Below, one piece after another: positions 1 through 11,045 of a stretch of DNA of 64,000 nucleotides. This DNA is from Sipunculus nudus (Eukaryota > Annelida > Sipuncula > Golfingiida > Sipunculidae): assembly GCA_026874595.1 (NCBI GenBank), contig CM049307.1:60022870-60086869 (forward strand), given 5' to 3'. The notes beneath the pieces are model-generated. The model was not told the origin of the DNA, did not search any database, and saw only the letters and a list, made by a program, of their open reading frames with translations. The position numbers and the translations under genes were made by a program. How positions within the stretch are numbered: the first letter of the stretch is position 1; the number at the start of each line of letters is the position of its first letter.

Positions 1-346
1 CAAAAATAAATAGATAGTACTGACTATATATGTCAATATTTAAACATTGGTAAAGCTATATAAGAACATTAACACCAAAATATATCATTAAAATATTATT
101 GTACAGCGATCACCTGACAGCTCAAGAGAGAAATATGGAAACGAGACTGATATTTATAGTCATATTGTGGACTAAGGTCGAGACAAGTGTTAAAGTTACT
201 ATATAGTCATTTTCATAACTTTACAGTTAAACATTGTAACAATTGTAACAATGAAATTAAAGGCTAGTTAAGGAGTTTGGGTAAAATTTTTGAAACATTT
301 AAACGCAGACATTGCCATTGTTTATTATCATTGTTGCTTTCTACAG
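1..346 (+). other. P4HA intron, 3' part
   Basis: AT-rich intron sequence ending in the acceptor at 341-346. I see no further exon or repeat in it. Confidence 0.7.
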
Positions 347-446
347 TGCCTGGCTGGATGAGGAGGAGGACCCAATAGTCAAACGGCTGAATGAAAGAGT
401 GGCGGCCATGACAGGTCTTGACGTCACTTCCTCTGAATCTCTTCAG
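347..446 (+). CDS. P4HA: P4HA exon a (SAWL...GLDVTSSESLQ)
   Basis: Acceptor ctacag ends at 346 and donor gtgagt begins at 447. The first base completes a split codon, then 33 codons follow. They match the start of the family's catalytic domain (SAWLxxxExPxVxRxNxRxxxxTGLDV). Confidence 0.9.
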
Positions 447-3400
447 GTGAGTTTTCATTCACACCTTTACCGTGTATATCTTATCAATAAAGATGTATAA
501 AGTAATTAAAAGCACTAGTAGTTTGATCAATCGAAAAGGTAAAGTTTCAGATTAAGATAAGATGAAAATAAGAAAGTGATGTAAGTTCATATTAAAATTC
601 CTTAAGAATTTGTGTTTCATCTTTTTTATTGCTTATTTGATACATTATTATGACAAGGTATATCGTAATATAGTGTTGAAATGGCAATGCAAGCTTGATA
701 TGAGAATACGATTGCCGGATGGACCGCTATTTTATCTCTTGGAATATTTTACTGGGACATTTATACGAAGATATCGTCAAAGCAAAATCCAATTGTGATT
801 CAATAACATCAGCCTATCACGTGATCATGATAATGATATATGATAAATATAAAAATATGTATATGTAATTAAAAACACCATAAAAATGCACAGACTTACA
901 GCAAATTTCTAATATGTTATATGTTTACTTGCTAAGCAATGAATTCGGATGGTGACGTCCACTGATATAATTATTCATTTCAGGTGCTGAACTATGGTAT
1001 CGGGGGACATTATGCGCCACATTATGACTTTATACAAATAGTAGGTATACCACACATATTGTTAACGCTTTTGATATGGTAGCTTTATAATCAACAACAT
1101 GCCATATTGTTTTACTTAATCTGTCAATTGTTGCTAACATAATACACTCCTCGCTCAGCAGTTACAGTCTGCTTTCGTTCCAGATCTCCTTCGTTTTAAC
1201 TGCTGCCTTATTTAGCAAATACGTCACCAGGGCTGGCACAGGGCTAAGCATTAGACCAACGAGAACGGGCATCACGAATTTAAAACTTTTAGCTGGATGC
1301 CCAGTGCATTATCCAGCTCTCATGGGTCAAGTTAAAATTGTTTGCCCTGCATGTGTGAGTCCCGGTAGTGAGACCCGGAGGATCTTTCATTAGAACCATA
1401 AGAACCCTTCTGTGGTTACATAACACCATGGTCATGTGCATCATCAGTGAAAGAGCAACTGTTATTTACACAGATTCTGATTAACTATGCCACATATCTA
1501 TTAAAACTACATGTAGTACTATTATTACCTACATAGTTTAGTAATTGGCCAAGGTTATTATATGATGGTTATAATTTAGGAACGATGTGTTATTTAATTT
1601 TATTCAGGATAAAAAGAAGAAACCGACACATCAAAATCCACAAATGAAAGAACTTATGGCAAAGGTAAGCGTTCTTGTTTTCTAATACATGCATATGGTT
1701 TATGTAATCATGTGTTTTTGAAGTTTACTATTCAAATAGCATGCCATTATATTCTTCTAATGCATATTAGGCCATGGGCTAGTGGGGGTCATAGTACACC
1801 CCCATTGTGATTTACTTTAATAGGTATTTTCATGTAGCCCTGGGTCTAACAATTCAGAAAACTGATGTTGCCAGCAAAAAAACTGGGATGGAAGATACCT
1901 CCCATGGACTTTTTAACCACGCCTACTTTTACAGCTGGAGGTAGATGATTAGGGGTATGGAAAATCCAAACAACCCTAACTTTGCACCTCTTGACCAAAA
2001 TATTCCATGCAAATGATATGCAAATTTATTCAGTGAAAAGGTCACTAGAGGTCAAAAGGTCACAAACTTTGACCTTTCCCTATAATTTCTCGTATTATCA
2101 GGGTTAATTTATCGCCAAGGCCATATAAAGTTTTTTTAATTGAAAATTAATTAAAATGAAGGTTTATATGTGCTTTGTAATACCAGGAGTCAAAACGTTT
2201 GAAAAGAAGTAGTGATTACCCCGCGGTTTGTAAGATATTTCTGCACTTTTTCTTACTTTTTGTACGTATTGCTGGATGTGCCGAATAGGACTAAGGCAAA
2301 ATCTAACAAGTGGTACTTTGAAATCTTTCATTGAATCTTTGCAAATGAATACAAAAGATTATATTTGTGTGTTTCTATAAAATGAAACATAAATTATGCA
2401 AATATTTTCATCGAAGCGTTTGTTGGAGTCAAAAATAAACAAAGGTTGACCTCACCATCACCATAGCTGTTTGTTACACATATTCGTTATGAAGCGTGCC
2501 ACAAAATTTTAATATTGAAACAAATGTATGTTACTTTCCTTCTTTCAATTAACACATTTCCAGTTAACATTCATCCTAATTTTACCAGTTTGTATCTTAT
2601 TTTATGACAGTTCATATGTTCTTAGATTGTTGTCACTGGTTCATTGATCTCTGTTAACAGCAAATCCCTAATTTTAATTTGACTAGTAACAGCCAATGTA
2701 TTATTTGTTGCATAAATACATGTAATCTTATATCATATATATCAATTTCTATTACTAGTAGACTATATATTCGTTATTGTAATTCATATAATAATTAATA
2801 ATTAATTCTCTCAATAAATAGAGGACCTGTTTTTGTGACACAAAAACAATTATATGTCTCCCCTAACTACGGGCCTCACTTTCCCAAATTTGAGGGAAAA
2901 ATGGACCCCTTCAAAAGTTTGGTGTTAACTTAAATCCTGCATTTCTAAAGATTTAACCTTGTATGATGATGATCAAGGTGACCAGGTTATGATTTGATCT
3001 GAGATTTTATTTTTTTTTCTGGTTGATTTAACCTTGAAGATTCAGGTCAAGGTCACCAGTTATCGAGCTCCTCAAGAAACTCTATTAATAAATAGTGTTT
3101 TAAATTTGAGGGAAAATATGTGATACTTCAAAAGGTATCACAATTTTTTATATTTCATCCAATATAACCTTAATGATGAAGGTCAAGGTCACCAGATTTT
3201 TTTAACTGGTCAGAGATACAGGTAGAGACATTTCACAAGTTGAATTTCATGAAAATATATCAAGTGATTCAAAAGTTATAGCGTTCAAAATAATTTCTAT
3301 TCTTGCTGATTTGACCTTGAATATCCAGATCAAGGTCACCAGTTATCGAGCTCCTCAAGGGACTTAATTAAACCATTGGTGTTTCAAATTTGAGGAAAAA

Positions 3401-6400
3401 ATATGCGTTACTTTTAAAGTTATCGGCTTCACAAATAATTCTATTTCAGCCTATTTGACCATGATGTTGAAGGTCAAGGTCACCAGTTTTCAAACTTGTC
3501 CGAGATTTTGGCAGAGACATTCCACAAGTCAAATTCCATGAAATTATATTGGGTGGTTCAAAAGTAATAATGTTCACAAATACTTTCTATTCTGACTGAT
3601 TTGACCTTGAAGATCAAGGTTTCAAGTTCCTTAAGGAACTTGATTTAAACAATAAGTGTTTCAAATTTTAGGGAAAAAATATACAATACTTCAAAATTTA
3701 TGGGGGATAATGAAGGATAAGGTCACCAGGATTCGAACTCCTCCGAGATTTTGGTAGAAACAATTTAAATTTTGAATTTCATGAAAATTATTGAGTCGTT
3801 CAAATGTTATCACGTTTACAAAATATGACACTGACGATGACGATAGTATGATAATTGATTAAAATTGCAATTTTAGAAATGAAGCGATCTTTATATTTAT
3901 GGCCCAGGGAATAAGCTCACCAAAGTGTGACTCCTGGAATAATGAATCTTATTCTGATAGCAGAACGCTCTTAAGAGGGGGTGTGTTACGGGTTCACATA
4001 AAAGCCGACCGAACTGTCTCGCTAGTGAACCTTGCTTTTCTAGCGAAGCGATTGGAACGCCGGGTATGTGCCCCACCGACATGGGTTCGAATCCCGGATC
4101 GGCCCAGAATTTTCCCCTGAAAAATTTGTCTTCGTAACAGTATTCGAGCAACTGCATAGTCCATTGAAAAATACAGATACACTGCCAGTGGGGTTGCCAG
4201 TCAGTCAGACTACAACAGATAGTCAGTAGATAGTCAAAAGGGACAGTCAGATAGACCTACACAAAGCTTGTCAGGCAGTCACTGATATCTGATTTGATTT
4301 TGACTAGCTCTGGTGGCAAACCATTTCCGACACCTGGCTATGACTCTAGCTGTTCATCTGTCATGGTCTTTCTGGCTGACCTGCTCTCGAAAGGCCAGCC
4401 TGTTTGACATATTTATTATTTATCTGTTGTGTTGTCTCCTAGACGATTAGTTAGCTAGTTCTCTGGAAGGATATATACCTGATAGTCAGATTGATGACTA
4501 AAGCTTTGGCTCTAGCATGTATGTATCGTTGAACAAAGGGGACGCCGTCTTGTGGATTACCAGTCTGGTAGTCAGAAAATAACTGACCACCTGTCGACCA
4601 GAAACATTGGTATAAAGACAGCTGGACTACCAGAGTGTTAGCTAATTAATCAAACAGACTGAACACCGCTAGAGCTATAGTCATCAATCTGACTATCAGG
4701 CAAATATCCTCCCAGAGGTCTGACGGTCGTATCTGACTAAATACTGACTATGTGTGATAATCTGACTTACTGCCAATCCAAATGACAGTGTTTCTGTATT
4801 TTTATGGACTATGCACTTGTTCGAATACTAAAAACACAAACTGTCTGTCAGTCAGACATTTAGTCAGAGAGATGGACATTAACTGAAACAGAAAGTATGA
4901 TGTACCGCAGGAGTGAGAGTCATTTGATCAGAGTCAAAATGAGAAACGGGTGTACCGGTTAGATAGTGAGTCAGCCTGTCAGAGAGTTTTTTCGTTCAAG
5001 ATGATAGTCAATAGACATGACAAGCGAACGAATAGACTTACAGACAGTCATAAGTAAAAAAGAATGACTGACAGAGGTCCATATATAAAATAAACTAGAC
5101 TACCAAAGTCGCCAAAATGCACGGAGGCAGGCCATTAATGTATAAGTATAAAAGATCGCTTCATTAATAAAACTGCAATCTTTAATCAATTATCACAATT
5201 ATTATACTATGACGAACTCAGTAATATATCCAGGTGAGATATAATATTAATCATATGTAATTAATTAGAGAATTAATTATCAATTATAATATGAATATAA
5301 TAACTTATATATTGTATACTAGTGATAGAAATGGATATATGTCATATAAGCGTATTTATCCCCCCCCCCCCCCAATAATAATTTGGCCGTTACTAGTCAA
5401 ATTAAAATAAGGGTTTTGCTGTAACACAGATCAATGAACCAGTGACAAATATCTAAGAACATATAACTGTCATGATATATGATACAAACCGGTAAGAATT
5501 AGGATGAATGTTAACTTGAAATGTGTTAATTGAAAGAAAGAAAGTAACATACATTTGTTTCAATATTAAAATTTCATGGCACGCTTTATAATGACCATGT
5601 GTAACAAACAGCTATGGTGTTGGTGAGTTCAACTTTTGTTTACTTTTGACTCCAACAAACGCTTCGATGAAAATATTTGCATGATTTATGTTTCATTTTA
5701 TAGAAACTCACAAATATAATCTTTTGTGGTCATTAGCAAAGATTCAATGAAAGATTTCAAAGTACCACTTGTTAGATTTTGCCCTACTCCTATTCGACAC
5801 ATCCAGCAATACGTACAAAAAGTAAGTAAAAGTGCAGAAATATCTTACAAACCGCGGGGTAATCACTACTTCTTTGCAAACTTTTTGACTCCAAGTATTA
5901 ACTAGAATATCAGCAGAAGCTGACAAAAGCCCTCAGCCAAAAGAACAGTGTTTATAGGTGGTAACAGTAACAAGTACTAAATATCTGTTCCCTCATGGAT
6001 GTATATCTATACATGTCTCAGTTATAAATTTAAACTGGAGAGGTATGTACCATTTTTCATTACAATCCACCAAATGCTTTCTGAAAAATAAGCTCCTAAG
6101 TTTTACTCTATTCTAAGCAATGTGACCTTGAAAAGTAGGTCAAGGTGCAGCAGGTACAGACAATCAGTCCCAATAATCATAGTAAGTTCTGTAAAATCTA
6201 CCCAATGGTCCCTGAGAAATAAGCTTCTATATGTTTTTCTATAATCGGCTCTAAAATGTAGAAAAATCAGTCAAGGTCACCCATCTTCGAACTTGACCAA
6301 GATTTTGTCAATTTACATCATCACCGAAGAAATAAAATTCCTACAGTGAATTCTTTTAGAGTAATCCCGCTCACAAGGCCAAAGTGGAAAAATCCGAGGA

Positions 6401-8155
6401 AAATTCATTAAAAATCAGGAATTGAAGGTGGCGCCCCTTTTTCTATAATCCACTCTAAAACGTAGAAAAATAGGTCAAGGTCACCCATCTTCGAACTTGA
6501 CGGAGGTTTTGTCGAGATACATCTTCACCGAAGAAATAAAATTCCTACGGTGAATCCTTTTAGAGATATCCCGCTCACAAGGTAAAAGTTAACGGACGCC
6601 GGACGGACGGACGGCCGGACAGCTTGGGTGACGACAATAGCCCATCAGCCTAAGGGCTGAGGGCTAAAAAGCACATGTAAACCTTAATTAAATGTATCAT
6701 TAATAAAGAAAAAAACTTTATATGGTCTTGGCGATAAATTAACCCTGATAATGCGAGAAATTATAGGTAAAGGTCAAAGTTTGTGACCTTTTGACCTCTA
6801 GTGACCTTTCACAAAATAAATTTGCATATCATTTGCATGAACTGGTAGATCTTGACAAGGCGAACATTTTAAATGGTCATTTGAAATATTTTGGTCAAGA
6901 GTTCCAAAGTTAGGGTTGTTTAGATTTTCCATACCCCTAATTATCTGCCTCCAGCTGTAAAAGTAGGCGTGGTTAAAAAGTCCATGGGAGGTATCTTCCA
7001 TCCCAGTTTTTTTGCTGGCAACATCAGTTTTCTGACTTGTTAGACCTAGGGCTACATTAAAATACCCATTAAAGTAAATCACAAGGGGGGTGCACTATGA
7101 CCCCACTAGCTCATGGCCTATATAGAATTCTTTCTTTATTTGAAGTAAAATAATATTCAGACAGAGCCTGAGGGCATTTCAAGCAATGGGGATAATATCA
7201 AATACCAAAATACCATGCAACCGAGCGATAATGCAATACAAATTTATTCCTTATTTTTTGTTTTATTTTGTTTAGTATTCTTGTTATCACTATTATCATA
7301 ATATTTCCTTACACAGCTTCAGGCTCAGTTGGACGCCATGGCTGGACAAGAAGGCCGACCGAATCTCAATATCAAGCTGTTGAATCAAGCTGATGTTGTG
7401 AGTTCTATATAACTACAAAACACGCACCAATATAATGAATGGACCCAGCCCCCTCCCCATGTGCACACACAACTGTGTTACTAAGTTACAAGTGCACATC
7501 TGTGAAGAAAAGTGTATATTAGATAAAGAGAGTATTACAGTATTACAGATTTGACGGAAATTTATTAAAACATATTAAGTCACGATTTATTTTTAATGGT
7601 CGTCAGTTCTAATTGAGAAACGTGTAGTATTACCAAGAGGTATAGTGTAAGAATGGATGCCCCAATGTCGTAAAACACGTGATTGTTAAATTTCGTGCAC
7701 GATGCTTATAACCGTGTGTGTACATGCAAACGACATGCATTTTGTTCTAGATCACTAAAATAAAATGAAACAATATGCACTAGGTTTATATATGTTTGCA
7801 TAGGTCCATGGCAGTAAGAGGGGTAATGCATGCTTACGTGACGCGGTTATATGTTGCATGCATTTATCAACTATAGACAGATTTTTTTGTAATTCTTCTT
7901 CTGTTTGCAGGACCCAATAGCCGACACGTTTGGAGAAGGCGTGGGTAATAGGATCGCCACAGTATTATTTTATGTAAGTATAGCGAGAGGGAAATATTTC
8001 TTTATAATTGGTGTATCATAACAAGTCTAGCGCCCATAATTTGACAACGATTACAGCAATGTATACTGAAGAACTGCTTCCACATTTTTTATGTTTAAAC
8101 AATAATTTAAAAAGTGAACGGTAATACAATATAAACGTCCTTCAAGAAAATAAGA

Positions 8156-8219
<64 letters not shown>

Positions 8220-9241
8220 TACGCACACATCCTGGAACGGGGCATCATATTAATGTATTGACGATCAGAGAATGCTTCCATCTATTTCAGATGACGGACG
8301 TTAAGGCAGGTGGCGCCACTGTGTTTACAAAGCTAGGAATTAAAGTTCCACCAAGAAAGGTATACAACATTGCAGTCCCAAAGAATCTCGGATCTACCAC
8401 ACATCTGTATTATTCTCTTCAACATTTTGTAATATATTAAGGAATAAAACAGCAAACGTATGTAATAATTATTTCAGCTCAATGACGCATTTGCATTTAA
8501 TCACAAACCTATTATATTAAAGTAACATGCGTATAGAAGGAGGTCTGTGACTAAAAGTATAAAGAGTTGGTTGAACCTGTTTCAATACACTTCGAAAGAG
8601 ATGCCAGGTACATATATAGAATAATTGTTATTGAATTCAGGTTTTTATTTACCCAGGGTTCCTGTTTATTCTGGTATAACCTGAAGCCAGATGGGAAAGG
8701 GGACTATAGAACACAGCATGCGGCGTGTCCTGTGCTGATAGGTACTAAATGGGGTAGGTGAAAATTTGGCTGTTAATATATATTCAATTTACAGTACAGT
8801 ATACATCGCTTTAATGAAAATGTCTTCTATGGTCTAACTTGGTGCAAAATCCACGAAGATTACCTTGTGGATTTGAAAAATATATGTCATATTATTATTA
8901 GATGTGCAGTATACCTTCGGTTTTGTGATTTTATTCATTATAGGACAAAGTAAGGTGTTCAGTCTTTCAAAATGCCTCTTATTAAATTTCAAACTCTTTT
9001 TTAATGATAGAGTTGTACGTGTTAACTATGTCACTATATAGATAAATGAAACCATAGATGTTCTAAAATTAGTCAATGGAAAAGGAGGCACATGTTTGGA
9101 TTAATTTAATAATGCTTACATTGTTCACTTTTGTAACAATTATAATTTATTAAATTCTTATATGTTTCAGTGTGTAATAAATGGCTTCATGAGAGCGGTC
9201 AAGAGTTTAAGAGACCTTGTGGATTGACCCCGGACACGTGA
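347..9241 (+). CDS. P4HA: Prolyl 4-hydroxylase subunit alpha, C-terminal eight exons (gene partial at 5' end)
   Basis: Coding exons, all with GT-AG borders and consistent phases, lie at 347-446, 984-1040, 1608-1664, 7317-7397, 7911-7973, 8291-8359, 8657-8753 and 9171-9241 (TGA stop). Together they encode the Fe(II)/2-oxoglutarate dioxygenase domain of collagen prolyl 4-hydroxylase alpha, which hydroxylates proline in collagen-like chains in the endoplasmic reticulum. Visible signatures: GLDVTS in exon 1; PHYDF (iron-binding H-x-D) in exon 2; GNRIATVLFY; AGGATVF; FWYNL; QHAACPVLIGTKW (third iron ligand His, then the 2-oxoglutarate-binding Lys); and the C-terminal NKWLHESGQEFKRPC. The N-terminal peptide-binding half must lie upstream of base 1. 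Unusually, about 46 residues from two exons separate the HYD motif from GNRIAT, where vertebrate P4HA has only a short linker. AATAAA at 9296-9301 is a likely poly(A) signal. The family call is secure. Which paralogue it is cannot be said. Confidence 0.93.
984..1040 (+). CDS. P4HA: P4HA exon b with HxD iron ligands
   Basis: Nineteen codons between acceptor ttcatttcag and donor gtaggt, read as VLNYGIGGHYAPHYDFIQI. The PHYDF segment carries the His and Asp iron ligands. Confidence 0.92.
1608..1664 (+). CDS. P4HA: P4HA exon c, lysine-rich insert part 1
   Basis: Nineteen codons (DKKKKPTHQNPQMKELMAK) between tattcag and gtaagc, phase 0 on both sides. The segment has no counterpart that I know of in vertebrate P4HA. 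The foldback element lies in the intron that follows. Confidence 0.75.
2815..3830. repeat. Left-arm-only insertion with GGTCAAGGTCACC-type internal repeats
   Basis: Absent from the matching place in the right arm. It holds several diverged copies of a unit built round 'tgaccttgaagatcaaggtcaccag' (near 3030, 3170, 3310, 3460 and 3600), with the shared phrase 'ttatcgagctcctcaag' at about 3060 and 3342. Borders are approximate. Confidence 0.6.
3897..4130 (+). repeat. tRNA-related SINE-like insertion in the left arm
   Basis: Present only in the left arm. At about 4005-4107 it has a tRNA-like stretch: an A-box-like 'ctcgctagtgaacc', a strong B box 'gggttcgaatccc' at 4082-4094, and flanks gccga and tcggc that could pair as an acceptor stem. 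No poly(A) tail or target duplication is clear. It could instead be a decayed tRNA pseudogene. Confidence 0.45.
4190..5110. repeat. AGTC/GACT-rich palindrome core
   Basis: The middle of the foldback is dense in agtc, gact, cagtcag and gatagtc on both strands, with short internal inverted repeats (for example 4484-4500 'cctgatagtcagattga' against 4684-4703). It looks like a decayed simple repeat that folds on itself. No reading frame is seen. Confidence 0.6.
5902..6667. mobile_element. Hairpin-ended insertion in the right arm
   Basis: Absent from the left arm. It begins near 'aagccctcagcc' and ends 'tagcccatcagcctaagg' followed by 'gctgagggctaaaa', an imperfect hairpin. A ggacggacggacgg tract lies just inside the end. 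Internally, 'caaggtcacccatcttcgaacttgac' is present twice (near 6273 and 6476). The ends resemble those of the larger element at 47498-50359. Confidence 0.6.
7317..7397 (+). CDS. P4HA: P4HA exon d, insert part 2
   Basis: Twenty-seven codons (beginning LQAQLDAMAGQEGRPNL, ending NQADV) between acceptor acacag and donor gtgagt. Phase 0 on both sides joins it to exon c and to the catalytic exon e. Confidence 0.78.
7911..7973 (+). CDS. P4HA: P4HA exon e (GNRIATVLFY)
   Basis: Twenty-one codons between ctgtttgcag and gtaagt. GVGNRIATVLFY is the family's conserved strand after the HxD region. Confidence 0.92.
8161..8215 (+). repeat. (CT)n microsatellite in P4HA intron
   Basis: An uninterrupted CT run of about 55 bases, 76 bases upstream of exon f. 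Confidence 0.97.
8291..8359 (+). CDS. P4HA: P4HA exon f (AGGATVF)
   Basis: Twenty-three codons, MTDVKAGGATVFTKLGIKVP and on, between tatttcag and gtatac. Confidence 0.92.
8657..8753 (+). CDS. P4HA: P4HA exon g with third iron ligand
   Basis: Thirty-two codons plus one base between acceptor acccag and donor gtaggt. It contains FWYNL, the GDYRTQHAACPVL motif with the distal His ligand, and GTKW with the Lys that holds 2-oxoglutarate. Confidence 0.93.
9171..9241 (+). CDS. P4HA: P4HA terminal exon h
   Basis: Acceptor atgtttcag. The first two bases complete a Val codon, then CNKWLHESGQEFKRPCGL and a TGA stop at 9239-9241. The C-terminal Cys after KRP is usual for the family. Confidence 0.92.
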
Positions 9242-9295
9242 CCCATTTTAATACGTGACCAACATGGCACAGTTATAGATATAGGAGAATCTCAT

Positions 9296-9301
9296 AATAA
9301 A
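9296..9301 (+). terminator. Probable P4HA poly(A) signal
   Basis: An AATAAA hexamer 55 bases after the stop codon, at a usual distance for a short 3' UTR. Confidence 0.55.
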
Positions 9302-10681
9302 TTCCGGTTGGAAAAAAATATCATTCAGTCAAGAAGTTAAACATAAAAAATGAGAATCTGTAATTTTGTTTCTTCTCTTACCGTACATATCCGGGATGCT
9401 GCTTGCATGCATGACCATCAGAAAGTTGATCCGCCTAATAGAGTAGTTTAAAAAAAATATGTTTCAAATTTGTTCATGCAGTTACACAATACATATATGT
9501 TATTCCCTGGTTATTTTTCTAAATAACACCCACTTAATGAATTTCTTGTTTTCTTGCTAAAGCTCAGGTAGCTGTCCACAGCTGGAGGTTCGACAGTTCA
9601 GTAGGTCCCAGATCAATTCTTTTTTTTTTTTTGGTCCATGGACTGTATATTTGTCTGCATACTGGATACACATAAATAAATACACTTGTTTTTCACTTCA
9701 ATCTGCATGCATATAAAGGATATTTAATGTATATTTTGAAGTTTTAATTTTCGAGTTTCCACGTAATTATTACGTCGCATCGTTCATGTATATACATGTA
9801 TAGTTTATGACCTCAGTATGCTATACTTTCCGTAAATATATGACAGTCTGGAACAGTTACCAGTATTCATCATGTAATGGTTTAAGGGGCATCAAAGCAT
9901 AGCATTTTCTGTATGATTTATCTTGTTTTATGAGTATATGAGTTCCTTTGAGTTTCATTTGAAACAATGTCTGCTAATAAAAGTGTATACATTACAAAAT
10001 AATTTGTCTTTTTTAATATTGATCCATTCATGAATTTGGATCCATTTGACCATGCCTTGGTATATAATAATCAAAGAGACATATAATTGAAACTTTTCTA
10101 TTTGGCGACAAAAACAAGCCGAGCATTGATAACTCTTAACCTTTGAGAAAATCCAGTGTTTTATTGAAGACGCTTGCCGATTCAAATGGAAAATGGTAGA
10201 TACATTTATGTATACTTTTGAATGTATAATTTGAATGCCAAGCCCATGCATGGTTAAAACCCTCGCAAATGTATAAATAATTGATTTACATGCAAATCTT
10301 TGTACATTTGTTCTTGATATCATATATTTCACACAAATTTTTAAGATTTTTTTTCACATCTCATTCATCAGTTTATTACTCCATTTTTCTCGTGTTTAAT
10401 ACAGAAATTTATACCAAAGGAATTTTTGTTATTATTACATATTACTGTATGGTATCACATCATCCTTTCCATGCATGTATCAGGAGATGAATTTATGTAA
10501 GGCCTTGCCCTGTTTTCCAGTCCTAATTGACATATTCAATAAAAGTTCTGTTTACAATCAATAATCAATATTCGATATAAGAATTATTATGGTAAAAGTT
10601 TAATTTAAAGGTTAGATATAATTTTGTACCTTAACGCAAGTAATATCGAATGAGAGATATATGAAATATATATATATGTTT

Positions 10682-10714
<33 letters not shown>

Positions 10715-10717
10715 TTA

Positions 10718-11045
10718 AAATAAATCAGCGTGAGACCTATATAGGAATGTGAATTCAATAGACTTGGATTCGAGGGAGTTAATATAGAAATTACATACGC
10801 GGAAAGCGTTGCCCGATCGGGGTGACAAGCCCGGAGGACCTTAACACGATAACAATAAGCCGGGGCGTTCCAGTAGGACCCCTCAACCCTAATTAGTGAC
10901 CGCGACTTGACAAATGTATGACACATACTGATAGAGAGAGATGCCCGGCTCCCGGGAGCAAACAGCCCGACCCCCCAGGGATCTCCTAATGACCACCTGA
11001 AGACGCTCTGACCGCCCCTCGTGGCGACGGAATAAAGGTATTTGT
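10718..11045. repeat. GC-rich island of unknown origin
   Basis: About 330 bases of clearly higher GC than the flanks, with 'cccgatcggggtgacaag', 'cccggctcccgggagc' and 'gacgctctgaccgcccctcg'. It ends near 'gacggaataaagg'. No coding signature. The sharp edges and the AATAAA near one end would suit a solo LTR or SINE-like insertion, but no paired ends were found. Confidence 0.35.

Larger units (their letters stand above)
1768..7120. mobile_element. Large palindromic (foldback) element in a P4HA intron
   Basis: The left end reads TAGGCCATGGGCTAGTGGGG and the right end is its near-perfect reverse complement. The inverted match runs inward over both arms: 1855-1960 pairs with 6940-7030, 2150-2350 with 5750-5890, 2700-2815 with 5225-5350, 3840-3895 with 5140-5200, 4130-4190 with 4780-4835, and 4458-4520 with 4666-4720. 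The centre is near 4.59 kb. Arms differ by point changes and by arm-specific insertions. No transposase is visible. A clear target-site duplication was not found (only TAT is shared at the two borders). Whether it is a foldback transposon or an inverted segmental duplication is open. Confidence 0.85.

Noticed and set aside
3897-4182. Overlapping open frames on both strands around the tRNA-like segment
   Set aside because: The sequence has a B box and repeat character; no frame has splice context or protein features.
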